Assembly: GCF_021869535.1 (NCBI RefSeq)
Contig: NW_026262668.1
Span: forward strand, 136,573,635 to 136,637,634
Source of the DNA: Mytilus californianus
Taxonomy: Eukaryota > Mollusca > Bivalvia > Mytilida > Mytilidae
Reading direction: 5' to 3'
Length of the DNA stretch: 64,000 bases
Below the pieces are notes generated by a model. The model saw only the letters and a program-made list of their open reading frames with translations, ran no database searches and was not told the DNA's origin. Position 1 is the stretch's first letter; every line of letters begins with the position of its first letter. This document shows, piece by piece, positions 1-12,636 of the stretch. A program made the translations under genes and the position numbers.

Positions 1-242
1 ACGAAAGGAGTTTGGTAAGCCGATAACAAATGACAATGAACGCCACAAGTCTAGCTAATACATATACTACGTCAAGACAAAAACCTGCAAAGAGAACTTA
101 AGATTATGCAACACAAACTCAATCAAAAACCGAGATGAACTCTGAACTATTCCGTCATCTTTTTTAGAACATCGTGAACACATTTGTAACAAGATGGTCT
201 TCAAATGGAAAATTTACTGAACTCTTTATTCAGAACAAAAAC

Positions 243-632
243 TTAATATAGTTGAAGAGTGAAAGTAAAATCTAGATTACTTTTATCTAAATGAAACACA
301 TGAATTTCCAGATTATAATCCTTTACTGCTATCTGAAATTTGCTTTTCCTTTTCATATAATTCTGTGTGTACTCAAGATGGGAATTACATGAATGAAATT
401 GTAATTGTTTGTCGGTCAAATACAGAAAACACAGGAATTCCTTGTTCGTTTTCTTATTATAAACTCTTATAAGAAACAACAGAGAGGAATTATATGGATC
501 TCCTTTCAAATAGATAATAATGTATTTACAATACTCATAAAAGTGGTAATATAGTTTCTTATTAACATTTTTATTGATAAACGATTCAAATGATTTCCAT
601 GACTTTTTCTTAATTATGATAAAAGTGAACAA
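243..632 (-). CDS. Unrecognised open frame, 129 aa
   Basis: A 129-codon frame rich in Lys, Asn, Tyr and Phe. I recognise no domain. The C-terminal half (from about residue 65) looks less biased than the A/T-driven N-terminal half, with charged and aromatic residues mixed. There is no signal peptide, no clear membrane segment and no neighbour that suggests a role. In DNA this AT-rich a frame of this length can arise by chance. It could be a terminal exon or nothing. Confidence that it is expressed is low. Confidence 0.12.
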   Translation of the reverse strand: MFTFIIIKKKSWKSFESFINKNVNKKLYYHFYEYCKYIIIYLKGDPYNSSLLFLIRVYNKKTNKEFLCFLYLTDKQLQFHSCNSHLEYTQNYMKRKSKFQIAVKDYNLEIHVFHLDKSNLDFTFTLQLY

Positions 633-1218
633 CTATGTGTACTAGATAAAAGCAGAAACACATTCATCAAAACAATTAAAAAAAGGATTAAAAGAAGATG
701 GATATTTTTTTACTTAAAAGTATTTTTAAAAGATAATGTCCAGGGTCATTTTTTGCGATCAAGGTTAATTGCCATCAATGAATCAGTCATATAATAATAA
801 CACATCTCTATTAAATGTAGTTTTATACAGATAATGAGCAGTTTCGCCATTGGTTCTTCCATAAACCAAGCTGTTATCCTAATCTAGAGTGAATTAGATA
901 TAAAGCTAAACAAGATTGTTGTCTATTTAGATAGATGTGTAGTGGCTATTTTTCGATTATTTTGAAGGAGCGTTCTTCATTTACATCAAACATATATTCT
1001 TTTATCGTTGGAGCTCAAGGGAAACTTATTATTTCGGAAAATTGTGGTAACATATTTTTTTTTCTTTATTCATATTGTATTCTGGCTTGCTGGGTATAAC
1101 TGCTGGTCTCCACCTTATCAAGAATCCTTTCTTTCGAAAATTGTTAGCAAACAGGTCGAAACTAGAAGAGCCTTAATTATCATATTCTAGTTGCTACGAA
1201 TTTCCAAGTTTAATAACA
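633..1218. other. No recognised feature
   Basis: AT-rich sequence with only short chance frames. I see no repeat unit, domain or RNA here. Confidence 0.5.
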
Positions 1219-1305
1219 GCCTCGGTGGTCTCGTGGTATCGTGTTCGGCTCGAGTGCGGGAGGTCTTGGGTTTTGAACCAATGTTGGTCAAAGCGAAGAC
1301 TATGA
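1219..1305 (+). repeat. tRNA-derived SINE head (degenerate)
   Basis: The segment begins GCCTCGGTGGTCTCGTGG, which resembles a pol III A box. About 40 bases later GGGTTTTGAACC stands in for the B box GGTTCGAACC, with one change and one extra base. The acceptor ends do not pair, so this is not a tRNA gene. It matches the tRNA-like heads of bivalve SINEs as I remember them. The following 200 bases (to the tandem array) are plain AT-rich DNA. Confidence 0.5.
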
Positions 1306-1536
1306 CATAAGTACTAATTTGTATATTTTTGTTTACCAAATGTTCACTTCGTGTTCAAATTTTTTATGACTCAATGTTTACAGAATTAATACTCTTTTGG
1401 CATAATCAACCTTTACATGACGAGTATGTACGAAAAATATATAAAAACACTAAAACCTCATTTGTTTGCAGTTCATAACCAAATGAAACCAGAAAAGAAT
1501 CATTACAGATGTATACAAAAAACATTTGGATGATTA

Positions 1537-4500
1537 GGAAAAAACAAGAGATCAAAGATATCAAGGGGACATTAAAAAAAACAAGAGATCGAAGATATCA
1601 AGGGGACAGTCAAAAACAAGAGATCGAAGATATCAAGGAGACATTCAAAAAACAAGAGATCGAAGATATCAAGGCGACATTAAAAAAACAAGAGATCCAA
1701 GATATCAAGGGGACATTAAAAAAACAAGAGATCAAAGATATCAAGGGGACATTAAAAAAACAAGAGATCGAAGATATCAAGGGGACATTCAAAGAAACAA
1801 GAGATCGAAGATATCAAGGGGACATTAAAAAAACAAGAGATCCAAGATATCAAGGGGACATTAAAAAAACAAGAGATCGAAGATATCAAGGGGACATTCA
1901 AAAAACAAGAGATCAAGAAGACATTAAAAAAACAAGGGATCCAAGATATCAAGGGGACATTAAAAAAACAAGAAATCGAAGATATCAAGGGGACATTAAA
2001 AAAACAAGAGATCCAAGATATCAAGGGGACATTCAAAAAACAAGAGATCGAAGATATCAACGGGACATTAAAAAAACAAGAGATCAAGGGGACATTAAAA
2101 AAACAAGAGATCCAAGATATCAAGGGGACATTCAAAAACAAGAGATCGAAGATATCAAGGGGACATTAAAAAAACAAGAGATCGAAGATATCAAGGGGAC
2201 ATTCAAAAAACGAGATCAAGGGGACATTAAAAAAACAAGAGATCCAAGATATCAAGGGGACATTTAAAAAACAAGAGATCGAAGATATCAAGGGGACATT
2301 AAAAAAACAAGAGATCGAAGATATCAAGGGGACATTAAAAAAAACAAGAGATCGAAGATATCAAGGGGACATTCAAAAAACAAGAGATCGAAGATATCAA
2401 GGGGACATTAAAAAAAACAAGAGATCGAAGATATCAAGGGGACATTAAAAAAACAAGAGATCGAAGATATCAAGGGGACATAAAAAAAAAACAAGAGATC
2501 GAAGATATCAAGGGGACATTAAAAAAACAAGAGATCCAAGATATCAAGGGGACATTAAAAAACAAGAGATCAAGGGAACATTAAAAAAAACAAGAGATCC
2601 AAGATATCAAGGGGACATTAAAAAACAAGAGATCAAGGGAACATTAAAAAAAACAAGAGATCGAAGATATCAAGAGGACATTCAAAAAACAAGAGATCGA
2701 AGATATCAAGGGGACATTAAAAAAACAATAGATCGAAGATATCAACGGGACATTAAAAAAAAAGAGGTCAAGGGGACATTCAAAAAGCAAGAGATCGAAG
2801 ATATCAAGGGGACATTAAAAAAACAAGAGATCGAAGATATCAAGGGTCATTAAAAAAAAACAAGAGATCGAAGATATCAAGGGGACAATAAAAAAACAAG
2901 CGATCCAAGATATCAAGGGGACATTAAAAAACCAAGAGATCCAAGATATCAAGGGGACATTAAAAAAAGAAGAGATCGAAGATATTAAGGGGACATTCAA
3001 AAAACAAGAGATCAAGGGGACATTAAAAAAACAAGAGATCCAAGATATCAAGGGGACATTAAAAAAACAAGAGATCCAAGATATCAAGGGGACATTCAAA
3101 AAACAAGAGATCCAAGATATCAAGGGGACATTCAAAAAACAAGAGATCGAAGATATCAAGGGGACATTAAAAAAACAAGAGATCAAGGGGACATTAAAAA
3201 ACAAGAGATCCAAGATATCAAGGGGACATTCAAAAACAAGAGATCGAAGATATCAAGGGGACATTAAAAAAACAAGAGATCCAAGATATCAAGGGGACAT
3301 TCAAAAACAAGAGATCTAAGATATCAAGGGGACATTAAAAAAAACAAGAGATCGAAGATATCAAGGGGACATTCAAAAAACGAGATCAAGGGGACATTAA
3401 AAAAACAAGAGATCCAAGATATCAAGGGGACATTTAAAAAACAAGAGATCGAAGATATCAAGGGGACATTAAAAAAACAAGAGATCGAAGATATCAAGGG
3501 GACATTAAAAAAAACAAGAGATCGAAGATATCAAGGGGACATTCAAAAAACAAGAGATCGAAGATATCAAGGGGACATTAAAAAAAACAAGAGATCGAAG
3601 ATATCAAGGGGACATTAAAAAAACAAGAGATCGAAGATATCAAGGGGACATTAAAAAACAAGAGATCAAGGGAACATTAAAAAAAACAAGAGATCGAAGA
3701 TATCAAGAGGACATTCAAAAAACAAGAGATCGAAGATATCAAGGGGACATTAAAAAAACAATAGATCGAAGATATCAACGGGACATTAAAAAAAAAGAGG
3801 TCAAGGGGACATTCAAAAAGCAAGAGATCGAAGATATCAAGGGGACATTAAAAAAACAAGAGATCGAAGATATCAAGGGTCATTAAAAAAAAACAAGAGA
3901 TCGAAGATATCAAGGGGACAATAAAAAAACAAGCGATCCAAGATATCAAGGGGACATTAAAAAACCAAGAGATCCAAGATATCAAGGGGACATTAAAAAA
4001 AGAAGAGATCGAAGATATTAAGGGGACATTCAAAAAACAAGAGATCAAGGGGACATTAAAAAAACAAGAGATCCAAGATATCAAGGGGACATTAAAAAAA
4101 CAAGAGATCCAAGATATCAAGGGGACATTCAAAAAACAAGAGATCCAAGATATCAAGGGGACATTCAAAAAACAAGAGATCGAAGATATCAAGGGGACAT
4201 TAAAAAAACAAGAGATCAAGGGGACATTAAAAAACAAGAGATCCAAGATATCAAGGGGACATTCAAAAACAAGAGATCGAAGATATCAAGGGGACATTAA
4301 AAAAACAAGAGATCCAAGATATCAAGGGGACATTCAAAAACAAGAGATCTAAGATATCAAGGGGACATTAAAAAAAACAAGAGATCGAAGATATCAAGGG
4401 GACATTCAAAAAACGAGATCAAGGGGACATTAAAAAAACAAGAGATCCAAGATATCAAGGGGACATTTAAAAAACAAGAGATCGAAGATATCAAGGGGAC

Positions 4501-5308
4501 ATTAAAAAAACAAGAGATCGAAGATATCAAGGGGACATTAAAAAAAACAAGAGATCGAAGATATCAAGGGGACATTCAAAAAACAAGAGATCGAAGATAT
4601 CAAGGGGACATTAAAAAAAACAAGAGATCGAAGATATCAAGGGGACATTAAAAAAACAAGAGATCGAAGATATCAAGGGGACATTAAAAAAAACAAGAGA
4701 TCCAAGATATCAAGGGGACATTAAAAAACAAGAGATCAAGGGAACATTAAAAAAAGACAAGAGATCCAAGATATCAAGGGGACATTAAAAAACAAGAGAT
4801 CAAGGGAACATTAAAAAAAACAAGAGATCGAAGATATCAAGGGGACATTCAAAAAACAAGAGATCGAAGATATCAAGGGGACATTAAAAAAACAATAGAT
4901 CGAAGATATCAAGGGGACATTAAAAAAAAAGAGGTCAAGGGGACATTCAAAAAGCAAGAGATCGAAGATATCAAGGGGACATTAAAAAAACAAGAGATCG
5001 AAGATATCAAGGGTCATTCAAAAAAACAAGAGATCGAAGATATCAAGGGGACAATAAAAAAAGAAGAGATCGAAGATATTAAGGGGACATTCAAAAAACA
5101 AGAGATCAAGGGGACATTCAAAAAACAAGAGATCCAAGATATCAAGGGGACATTAAAAAAACAAGAGATCCAAGATATCAAGGGGACATTCAAAAAACAA
5201 GAGATCCAAGATATCAAGGGGACATTAAAAAAAAAGAGATCGAAGATATCAAGGGGACATTTAAAAAACAAGAGATCAAAGATATCAAGGGGACATTCAA
5301 AAAATAAA
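1537..5308. repeat. 36-bp minisatellite array, about 105 units
   Basis: Near-perfect head-to-tail units of about 36 bp, each an A-run of 5-9 followed by CAAGAGATCGAAGATATC and AAGGGGACATT. Length varies mainly through the A-run. A recurrent short unit (about 27 bp) lacks GAAGATATC, the stretch between two ATC triplets, as expected from slippage. A C/G variant (GATCC against GATCG) is scattered through the array. Every frame found here (252 aa on plus; 129, 132, 132 and 109 aa on minus) is the repeat read through, not a gene. The unit resembles the end of the type B PLE tail (GATACCAAAGGGACATTCAAA at 57.7 kb), so the array probably expanded from such a tail. Confidence 0.97.
2201..5300. repeat. 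Higher-order repeat of about 1.03-1.17 kb, three copies
   Basis: A marker unit reading ATTCAAAAAACGAGATCAAG occurs at 2,201, 3,371 and 4,404. The spacing between the second and third is 1,033 bp; between the first and second it is 1,170 bp. The same order of rare variants (AATAGATCG, AAAGAGGTCAAGG, GGGTCATT, AAGCGATCC) follows the first two markers, and most of it follows the third. Two 132-aa minus-strand frames at 2,815-3,213 and 3,848-4,246 are identical and exactly 1,033 bp apart. The first copy carries about 137 extra bases (near 2,500-2,640); the third is shortened at its right end. Confidence 0.88.
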
Positions 5309-5395
5309 AAAAGTCGAAGACAACAGGCCGAACATAGCCACAAACACTACATTAAAAACGAAACACGAACACCACCAAAAACCATTAGTAAATGT
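5309..5395 (-). repeat. Remnant of type B PLE tail flanking the array
   Basis: Just right of the array, CACAAACACTACATTAAAAA and ACACGAACACCACCAAAAAC track the intact tails at 49.5 and 57.8 kb (cacaaaacacaacat..., gagcaacacgaacccc...). This places the minisatellite at the outer end of a minus-oriented tail. Confidence 0.55.
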
Positions 5396-8150
5396 CAACA
5401 TAATCACAAAATAGATCAAACGCCTTCTAATTATTCGGTGGATCGATACTCTTTCCAGGTTTTTTCATTTGTGCAGTTAACATGTTAAAATAATTTGAGA
5501 GTCATTTTCACCAAGTGACACAATTTAATTGATCATGGATAAGTAGTATGTTTTCAGTCATCACTAAACGACATTAACGCAAAAAAACTATTGACTGTTT
5601 AATGTTTTCTTTTCATTTATTTAAAGGACACAAATATATCATGCTCAATATGATATAACATACTGCTAATAAGAGAGAAGTGTTTAGGTTAAATGTTACA
5701 ATTTCATTTATTGCACAATTTGCTTGCATATTTTATAAATTACCAGAGTATCCTTGCATAAACACCAATGATAACACATGTCAAAATTAGAATAAGTGCT
5801 TTTCATATTTGTTATACCAAATTACTATTTCTGAAGGGAAACACAAATTCCAATTATTATCAAAGCAGAATGTTATTTTTTTCAAATGATAGCCATCTGT
5901 GAAAAGCAAAAAAAAAATACAAATGCTTCTGGTATTTGTTTCATTATGCAACTATACTATAGAAATCGATATATTAAAATAGTTTGCACAGACAGGTACA
6001 ATAAATCTAACACTATTCACCTTTGCAGAACTTATGCCATTTAGTATTCTAGAGTAAACCATTATTATTTCCCTTCGAATTTGAAATCTTCAGTGTCTCG
6101 CAAGTTATTGGCGAGCATACTTTTAATAAATAAAACTTAAACCACAACAATAAAAATAACATAAGTATAATTGATAACATAATATCAATGATATGTTAAC
6201 TGTTTATAAATGTTAAGTTATTTGTTATAATAAGGTTTAATTTCCCCAAGACCTAGGGGACCGTCGCCAATATGGCATTTTGTGTCACATTTATTCATAG
6301 AAAAAGTACAATACGTAATCTATGTTTTTAAATTATACATGAAACAGGAGTACATGAAAACTATGTATATGTATGCAGTCAGAAAAAAAAATTACTTACG
6401 AAAAGAGACACCCAAAGCAGCGATTAACACTTTTGAAATCCAAGTCACAAAGGAGACTTCAAATAGACACATACATAACATAGGTATAAATCGAAAATAA
6501 CTTTGGTATATATGCAATAATCATCACATCGGAAGTATTTTATAATTGTTCCAAAAATGTTACAGATTTATTTCAATAATTATTTGTGTAAACTAAATTT
6601 CATTAATGGGTAACCGAAATAGTTATACATAACTTAAAGTCGTTATATGATCCCAAAAAATATCATTTTGGATTTTTTTTTAGATTCTGAAACGGGCCAT
6701 GCAAGTGTATTTGCATGTATAACATTTAAAATGAGCATTGCATTTAATTCGTTAGCCATCAATAAACTAGAGTTCAACTTGCAGTTTTACTTTTTTTTTC
6801 ACTCTACAAAAATTTTAAACCACTTAAGACTCTATCTGAAATAAACAGAATAAATGAGAGATTCATTATGAAGAATGCTTACTATTCGATATTACACACA
6901 GCTATAATGGGGAAAAATAATTAGTGTTAAGTGTTATGTATACCCACAACTTTGAATATAGCTTATATGTTTGCATATTTTCATATTTTATTGCAAAACT
7001 TGCAAGTTCCTTTCTTTGAACACGAATAAAAAGCACATGTATACGATTACAACAAATTACTATAATCAAAGCAAAATCCAAATTTTACTGGTCTATCGTT
7101 TATTATAATCATGACAGTTAAATAAATTTGATAAAGTGCTTTTAGTTTCTGTTCCCATTTAAAAGTAATTCCTGATGGGCAAAGTAAAATCGCAGCTTCA
7201 TTTATCAAAACTATTATTAATTTTGTTTAAATAATAGTTATCTGCAATATATTCACTTGGGTGCAATTCAATAATAGTCGCAAAACGTATGCTTGTAATT
7301 TTAGTACTGATATTATAGGAAACTAATATCTATTATAACTATTCGAACAATCAGAGACAGTCAAACTAGCAGTTTTCTAGTTTTATTGCTCACTCGCGTG
7401 GTCTTTTATCAGTGGGAGTTCTAAGGACAAAAAAAAATCTCCTTTTCAAATTAAACTCTTCAATGTCTAGCCGGTTCTCAGCGGAATGATATAAGTGAAA
7501 AATTCACAGCTAAACGTTCTGGTCATGGTAGATATGATAATGACATTAATGATACTAATAATAATAACTGATTTATCATATAATATTATTACATTCTTCA
7601 AAGTATACTGAGTTGTGCTATTATACGTCTTATTATATGGAGCTGGAACAAATAAGCTCGGAAAGAAATGTTAATAAATCGAATATACGACAAAGATTAC
7701 ACGTTTGCAATCAAGTTGCTATGGCAAATAGAAAAAAAATAATATTGCATTCGTTAGCAATACACGTGTTTCTAGACAAATCTCCCTCTTAGGTTTAACG
7801 TCAAAGAAAATGTTATTCAGAAACATACATATCATAAGTCTTGCGCAAATACTGAGACGATCATTGCATTTACAATGGCTCATGATACTTTTATTAAAAG
7901 TTCCCGTTGGAAAACGTAAGCAAGACTTGAGTAGACGAAAACTTAACTGTTTAAAATTGAAGACTGAGAGAAAATATATCAGAACCTATTTGAAAATAGA
8001 TGTTTGGAAAGATCTTCTTTGAATATATTTTCCAGATTTTACATCAGTAATTAGATAAACAGTTTACAGTGTTTTTTTTGTCGTAAAATAAAGGTGCAAG
8101 AAAGAACCACAGTATTTGCATTTATTCAACCTTTAATTTCATTATAACTT
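5396..8150. other. AT-rich intergenic DNA, nothing recognised
   Basis: No domain-bearing frame or clear repeat. The short frames at 6,282, 6,647 and 7,810 show no recognisable motif. Poly-A/T runs are common. Confidence 0.5.
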
Positions 8151-8370
8151 TCATCTCATGAGGTGAGCAGGAACTACTAGTCCTTGCATAGTACCTGCGT
8201 TCAACTTCGACTCCTGTTATAACGTTCATCTTATGAGTTGAGCAGAAACTACTGGTCCTTTTGTAGTGCCTGCGGTCAACACCGGCTCCTGTTATATTTC
8301 ATCTCATGAGTTGAGCAGGATCTTCTGGTCCTTCTAGGGTACATTCGTTCAGCACCGACTGTTTAGGAAT
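8151..8370. repeat. 74-bp direct repeat, three copies
   Basis: TCATCTCATGAG or its variant starts units at 8,151, 8,226 and 8,299 (periods 75 and 73). Each continues into GAGCAGGA...CTACT and ends in a CTCCTGTTATA-like stretch. The copies differ at many positions, so the array is old. The 650 bases that follow, to 9,034, hold nothing else I recognise. Confidence 0.8.
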
Positions 8371-9034
8371 GTGCTGCTAACTCTCAATCTTTTGTGTAGT
8401 GATTTTGTAGATTGATGGTTATATATTCTTGTTTTTGCCATGTTGTTGTCAGTTTTTCCTCGACCAATGGTTTTTGATAAACCCTATTTATAATCTTTTA
8501 TAGACACACATCAAGCTTCACTGTGTAAGAATGTATTCGGTTCAAGAACATAAAACAAGAGAAAATATCAGTCAAATGTGCGTAAATTAGAGACATATCA
8601 AGGTAAAATAAAAAATTGTGGGAATCGCATGTATCCCCCAGAGGAGCAAGACTGTGTGCGTCTCCTACTATGCATTTATCATCCTCCATTCGAATCTTCA
8701 CTCATTCAAAATATCATACAATTGGGAATAGGACACAATCGGTTACTTTGCAGATCTTTGATATGTAAAGATCGCAAAAACATGTCGCTATCTAGTTGAG
8801 ACATAGATACATCGTATCGGTGATGATGACCGTTATAATTGTGTAGTGTCGATGTCAGTGGTTTTCCTTCGTTACTCTGTTTGAGAAGTTTTTGTGGCAG
8901 GTACATATTTCTGTTAATGAAGTCTGAATAGTGTAAACATGCACGAGCGTCGCATATTTATTGATATAAGTATACGCCATAGATTGAGCAGAAGGTATAT
9001 TACTGCTGAGAACTAGAAGTTGACAGTGAGGTCG

Positions 9035-9115
9035 TGTTCTGCTATGGCGTTGTCAGTTTTTCTCAATTATGAGTTTCGAATGTCCCCTTGGTATTTTCTG
9101 CCCGTTGTTTTTCTT
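9035..9115 (+). repeat. Type B PLE tail fragment
   Basis: GCTATGGCGTTGTCAGTTTT, then an ATTATGAGTTTCGAATGTCC-like stretch and CCTTGGTATTTTCTGCC. This is the terminal part of the type B tail seen complete at 46.4-46.6 and 62.0-62.2 kb. Confidence 0.7.
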
Positions 9116-9351
9116 CTTTACAAATATGAACCATTGGTTCGTGTTGCTCAGTTTTGTTTTCGATTTATGAGTTTCTTCTTCTTCTTCTTCCAGGTAAGGA
9201 ACCGGATTCAAAACTGAATGTTATTGGTTCCGCGCGAAAACTTTACGCAGTGTCGGGCAACACAGAAAGTTCTCTCTTGGCTATTTACAAATTACATGTA
9301 AAACGTTCGCAATATTATACAATTAAAATTATGTACAACTGGTGTTTCCTA

Positions 9352-9925
9352 CTTCCTTTCAGAGCATGCCTTAAGGGCAGCTCTGAATCCCTCAACGGTG
9401 TTGGCCGATGAAACTGATGTTGGTAAGTTGTTCCGATCCCTGATGTTCCTCGGGAAGAAAGATTGGCCGTAGGCGTCTGTACTTGTTCTTTCTTGGTAGA
9501 AGCGGTTTTTACCTCTGGTCCGGTTATCATTTGGGGTTAAATATTGGTGACGGTCTGTGTCTGTAAGATCATGCTGGATCTTGAATAGCATGCATAGTCT
9601 GTTTGGTTTCCTCCGTTCTTCTAAGATTTCCCATTTTAGATTGTTGACCATATTTGTGAAACAGCCAGGTGTTCGATCTGTGTAGTTGTTATTCACAAAT
9701 CGTGCTGCTCTTTTCTGTTCCTGTTCAATTACCTTCATTCTATTTTGGGTTGTTAGGTCCCATACTATGCATGCATATTCCACTGCAGGTCTTACCATGG
9801 ATACATTTGCACTTGCCTTTACAGGTTTTGTACAGCCTTTGAGATTTCTACGTATAAATGCCAACGTTCTATTACCTTTGCCTACTGTATTGTCTATGTG
9901 TTTGTCCCAGGTTTTTTCTTCTGAC
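9352..9925 (-). pseudogene. CR1/L2-like LINE, C-terminal reverse transcriptase piece
   Basis: Read on the minus strand, a frame begins TWDKHIDNTVGKGNR and runs through SMVRPAVEYACIVWD, then EQEQKRAARFVNNNYTDRTP and SANTVEGFRAAL before a stop. This is the thumb/C-terminal part of a CR1/L2 (Jockey-superfamily) LINE ORF2, where the motif VRPxLEYAxxVWD and the RRAARF box are typical. The catalytic RT core (palm, [F/Y]xDD) that should precede it is absent: the frame abuts endonuclease sequence at about 9,915-9,925. The last 171 codons are open. I see no poly-A; the sequence just past the stop is ordinary AT-rich DNA. It cannot be active as it stands. Confidence 0.85.
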
Positions 9926-10790
9926 TAGTTTAGGTTTAAGTGGTTTACAAGCCATATCTAGGAGGACGATTTCATGGTCGCTGTTTCCTATTGATGGTAA
10001 AGGTTTGCATCTCAATTTAAATGATAGGTGAGAGGTAAGCAATAAATCTAAGGTGTTCTCTTTGCGTGTTGGAAAGTCCACAATTTGTTCTAGCCCGTTG
10101 TCAGCTACAAGTTCTTAGAAAGCCTTGTTGGTTCTGGTAGGATACTGTCGATGGTCTATAGTTTGTTCTGCCCAGTTAATATCTGGTAAGTTGAAATCAC
10201 CACCAATAAGGAATATATCTTTTTGATGTTTTGATCTGATGTTATTTATTTCGTCTTTCATTTTATTCAGGTAGGTGTCGTCTGTTTTATCAGGTGGTCG
10301 ATAAAATGCACCTATAAGTATTTTCTAGTTAATAGTGCCAGTCAGTAGTTCTATGTCTGTGCTTTTTATGATGTTACCCAGCTGTAATGTTTGTTTAGCT
10401 GCTATCATCGTGGGGGTCTTTTGGGCGATCTCGGCGTTCCGTGTCAAAGTGGAAGTAGTCTGGTATGATCTCACTTGATTTGATGTTTGGATCAAGCCAT
10501 GTTTCCGTGTTTATTATTACGTCTGGCTCAGTTGACTCGATAATTGCTTCAAGTAGTTTACCCTTTTTCTGAGACTTTGAAAATTGATGTTTAATATTCT
10601 CAACTGCTTTTAAATGGCTGCCTTGGTTTTAGTTGGTTTTGGTGATGATGTCATGATCGGTATATCTGTGCTGAAAGATGTTGTGTTAAATAATGGTGAG
10701 TTAATGCTTGATCCTGATGTTGATGGTATTGATGCTTCTGATATACTGTCTGCCATTAGTGGATTGGTTGATATATTTAGTGTTGAGTGC
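9926..10790 (-). pseudogene. CR1/L2-like LINE, APE endonuclease piece
   Basis: The minus strand encodes an AP-endonuclease-like domain in order: LRILNINFQSLRK, then TETWLDPN (catalytic Glu box), RRDRPKDPH, FYRPPDKTDDTYLN, FLIGGDFNLPDINW (Asp/Asn box) and PSIGNSDHEIVLLD (terminal SDH box). Ahead of it, 10,790-10,614 gives a Ser/Thr/Pro-rich frame that probably belongs to the protein's N-terminus. Lesions include a frameshift at an A-run near 10,570, a stop after KDPHDDSS (about 10,400) and a stop in TNKAF*ELVA (about 10,118). After VRRK the reading joins the C-terminal RT piece in another frame, so about half of ORF2 has been deleted. The plus-strand 96-aa frame at 10,614 is only the antisense of this region. 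Confidence 0.85.
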
Positions 10791-11049
10791 TTGCTGTCAT
10801 ATCCATTTGGTATAAAATATATTTTTGTTGAAGAATTATTTAGTTTGCAGCAAGATGAGTTTGTATATCCCTATATTATATTTTGCCTCTCTTTGACTTT
10901 ATAGTAAGCAGCAACCCTTTACCAAGGAAATAATTTTAGCCTTATGACGATTTGCAGAGAACTAAAAGATTTAGACTTGGAAGTACATCAAAACAATTAT
11001 TTTTTTCTAGAGGAAGTAACACAATTTGTGCCTCCAGAATCACTGCACA

Positions 11050-11165
11050 TACGTTATAGATTTTGCGCATTGTTGAAGGTCGTACGGTGACCTATAGTTG
11101 CTTACTTTTATGTCATTTTGTTTCTGATGGAACGTTTCCTCATTGGAAATCATACCACATCTTCT
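11050..11165 (-). repeat. Fragment of dispersed repeat R3
   Basis: Reverse complement of the element complete at 56.86-57.45 kb: on the minus strand it reads ATGTGGTATGATTTCCAATG, then a CCAAATGACATAAAAGTAAG-like stretch, a ggtcaccgtacgaccttcaacaatg-type block and a GCGCAAAATC-like end. Confidence 0.7.
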
Positions 11166-12035
11166 TTTTTTTATACACATCAATTTTAATACCCGGAATC
11201 ACACAGGTATTTCTGAAGAAGACAGTTGTAAGCCTTAATAAGGATAAAACTACAACTTAAATTTGTAGTCCTGTTTGTCATAACAGAAATACATTAAGAT
11301 TTCAATTACATTTGTGAGAAAAATGAGTTCTCAATTTCTACTTTTTCATGTTAGAGGTACAATACCGTTTGTATGCATTATGAAAGTTATTGTGCAAGGG
11401 TACTAATAAAGTTGAATTATCTTTTTCGAGGGTTTTGAGACCCTATAATGATCCAACTGTAGGTACTAATCTGTTAACAGATTATCATATATGTTACACT
11501 TGTTGTAATCCCATTTCCTCATTCATGGCATCCCAGAATGCTACAAATTACTTATAACTAAATACTATTTATAGGGTGTTTTGTTTTCTGTTCTTCGACT
11601 ATTTTTGTTTTATTTCCCTTTGGTATTTTCTCCCTTTTTTCATTACACCATGCAAATACTCAGAGAATTTAAATGATAGAGATGCAGAACTTCATTGATA
11701 CATAACCATTTGTTTCACTTTCAGAGATATGGTATAAGAACTGTATGAGACGCTAACTTTTCATACCACCCCGTTCATTTACATATCATTCATCATAACC
11801 CGTAATCGGTTTTGCTTTCCATTCAGCTCGGTTAAATAAACATTTCACCAGGAACAACATATATTGAATTCATTTCTAATTAATTACTAGTAAATTCATT
11901 TATGTCGTGTAATTGTTTGAAGTTGACAAATGACCAAAGCAGCATAACTGTCATATAATGTAGACAAAAACTAGGATGGAGAAAATATTCTCTTATTGAT
12001 TAACCAGATAATATTAGTATTATACTGTTAATATA
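11166..12035. other. No recognised feature
   Basis: AT-rich DNA. A weak echo of the type B tail (CCCTTTGGTATTTTCTCCC) lies near 11,620 but is too short to call. Confidence 0.4.
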
Positions 12036-12138
12036 TGTTGTATTTTGTCGTTTGTCGTTTTTTGCCATGCCATTGTCAACTGTTTTAACTTATGAGTTTG
12101 AATGTTCCATTGGTAATTTTAGCCTCTCTTTTTCATAA
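12036..12138 (+). repeat. Type B PLE tail fragment
   Basis: GTCGTTTGTCGTTTTTTGCC, then ATGCCATTGTCAACTG and TTATGAGTTTGAATGTTCC. The doubled GTCGTTTGTCG is a possible seed of the kind that, at 62.5 kb, became a 29-bp minisatellite. Confidence 0.75.
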
Positions 12139-12636
12139 ATGGACGAACACACATTATAGCTTGTCAGACCAAACTGAATTTACACTAGATTATCAACGTA
12201 CTAGAAATCATCTAATTATTTGTTTTTCATATTATAAAACTGCCTCATATTGTATAGATTACGATGGTAATTGTTTTTATTTTACTATCAAATGATATTT
12301 TCAATAGTTTTTGGATATATCATCTACTCAGAGAATTGTTATGCATATGTTTATTTGTATGCCACCAATTTGTCTTATACATTTTATTACCATTATCAAT
12401 GCGTCCATCCAACTAAGCTCTGTGACGTTTTGTCGATGCTATTTGACTATAACAATCATTTTGCAAGAAATTGTTCGTCAGACACCAAAAATCCAAAAAA
12501 AAAATGCCACCCATAAAACAAAGATGATTGTATATCTAGTTAGTTTCTATTGAAAAATAGTTTAATCTTTTTAATATATCCTTGGCTTTCATTTGAGTGG
12601 TCCTGATTGAGGTAAATCAAAAAAATAATGAGCTGT

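Noticed and set aside
1219..1305. tRNA gene
   Set aside because: A and B boxes are recognisable but the arms do not pair and the B box is altered; fits a SINE head.
1509..2267. 252-residue plus frame full of QEIEDIKGTLKK-type repeats
   Set aside because: It is the 36-bp minisatellite read through; 36 being a multiple of three keeps it open until a variable A-run shifts it.
10614..10904. Plus-strand 96-residue acidic protein
   Set aside because: Antisense of the Ser/Thr-rich N-terminal part of the LINE read on minus.
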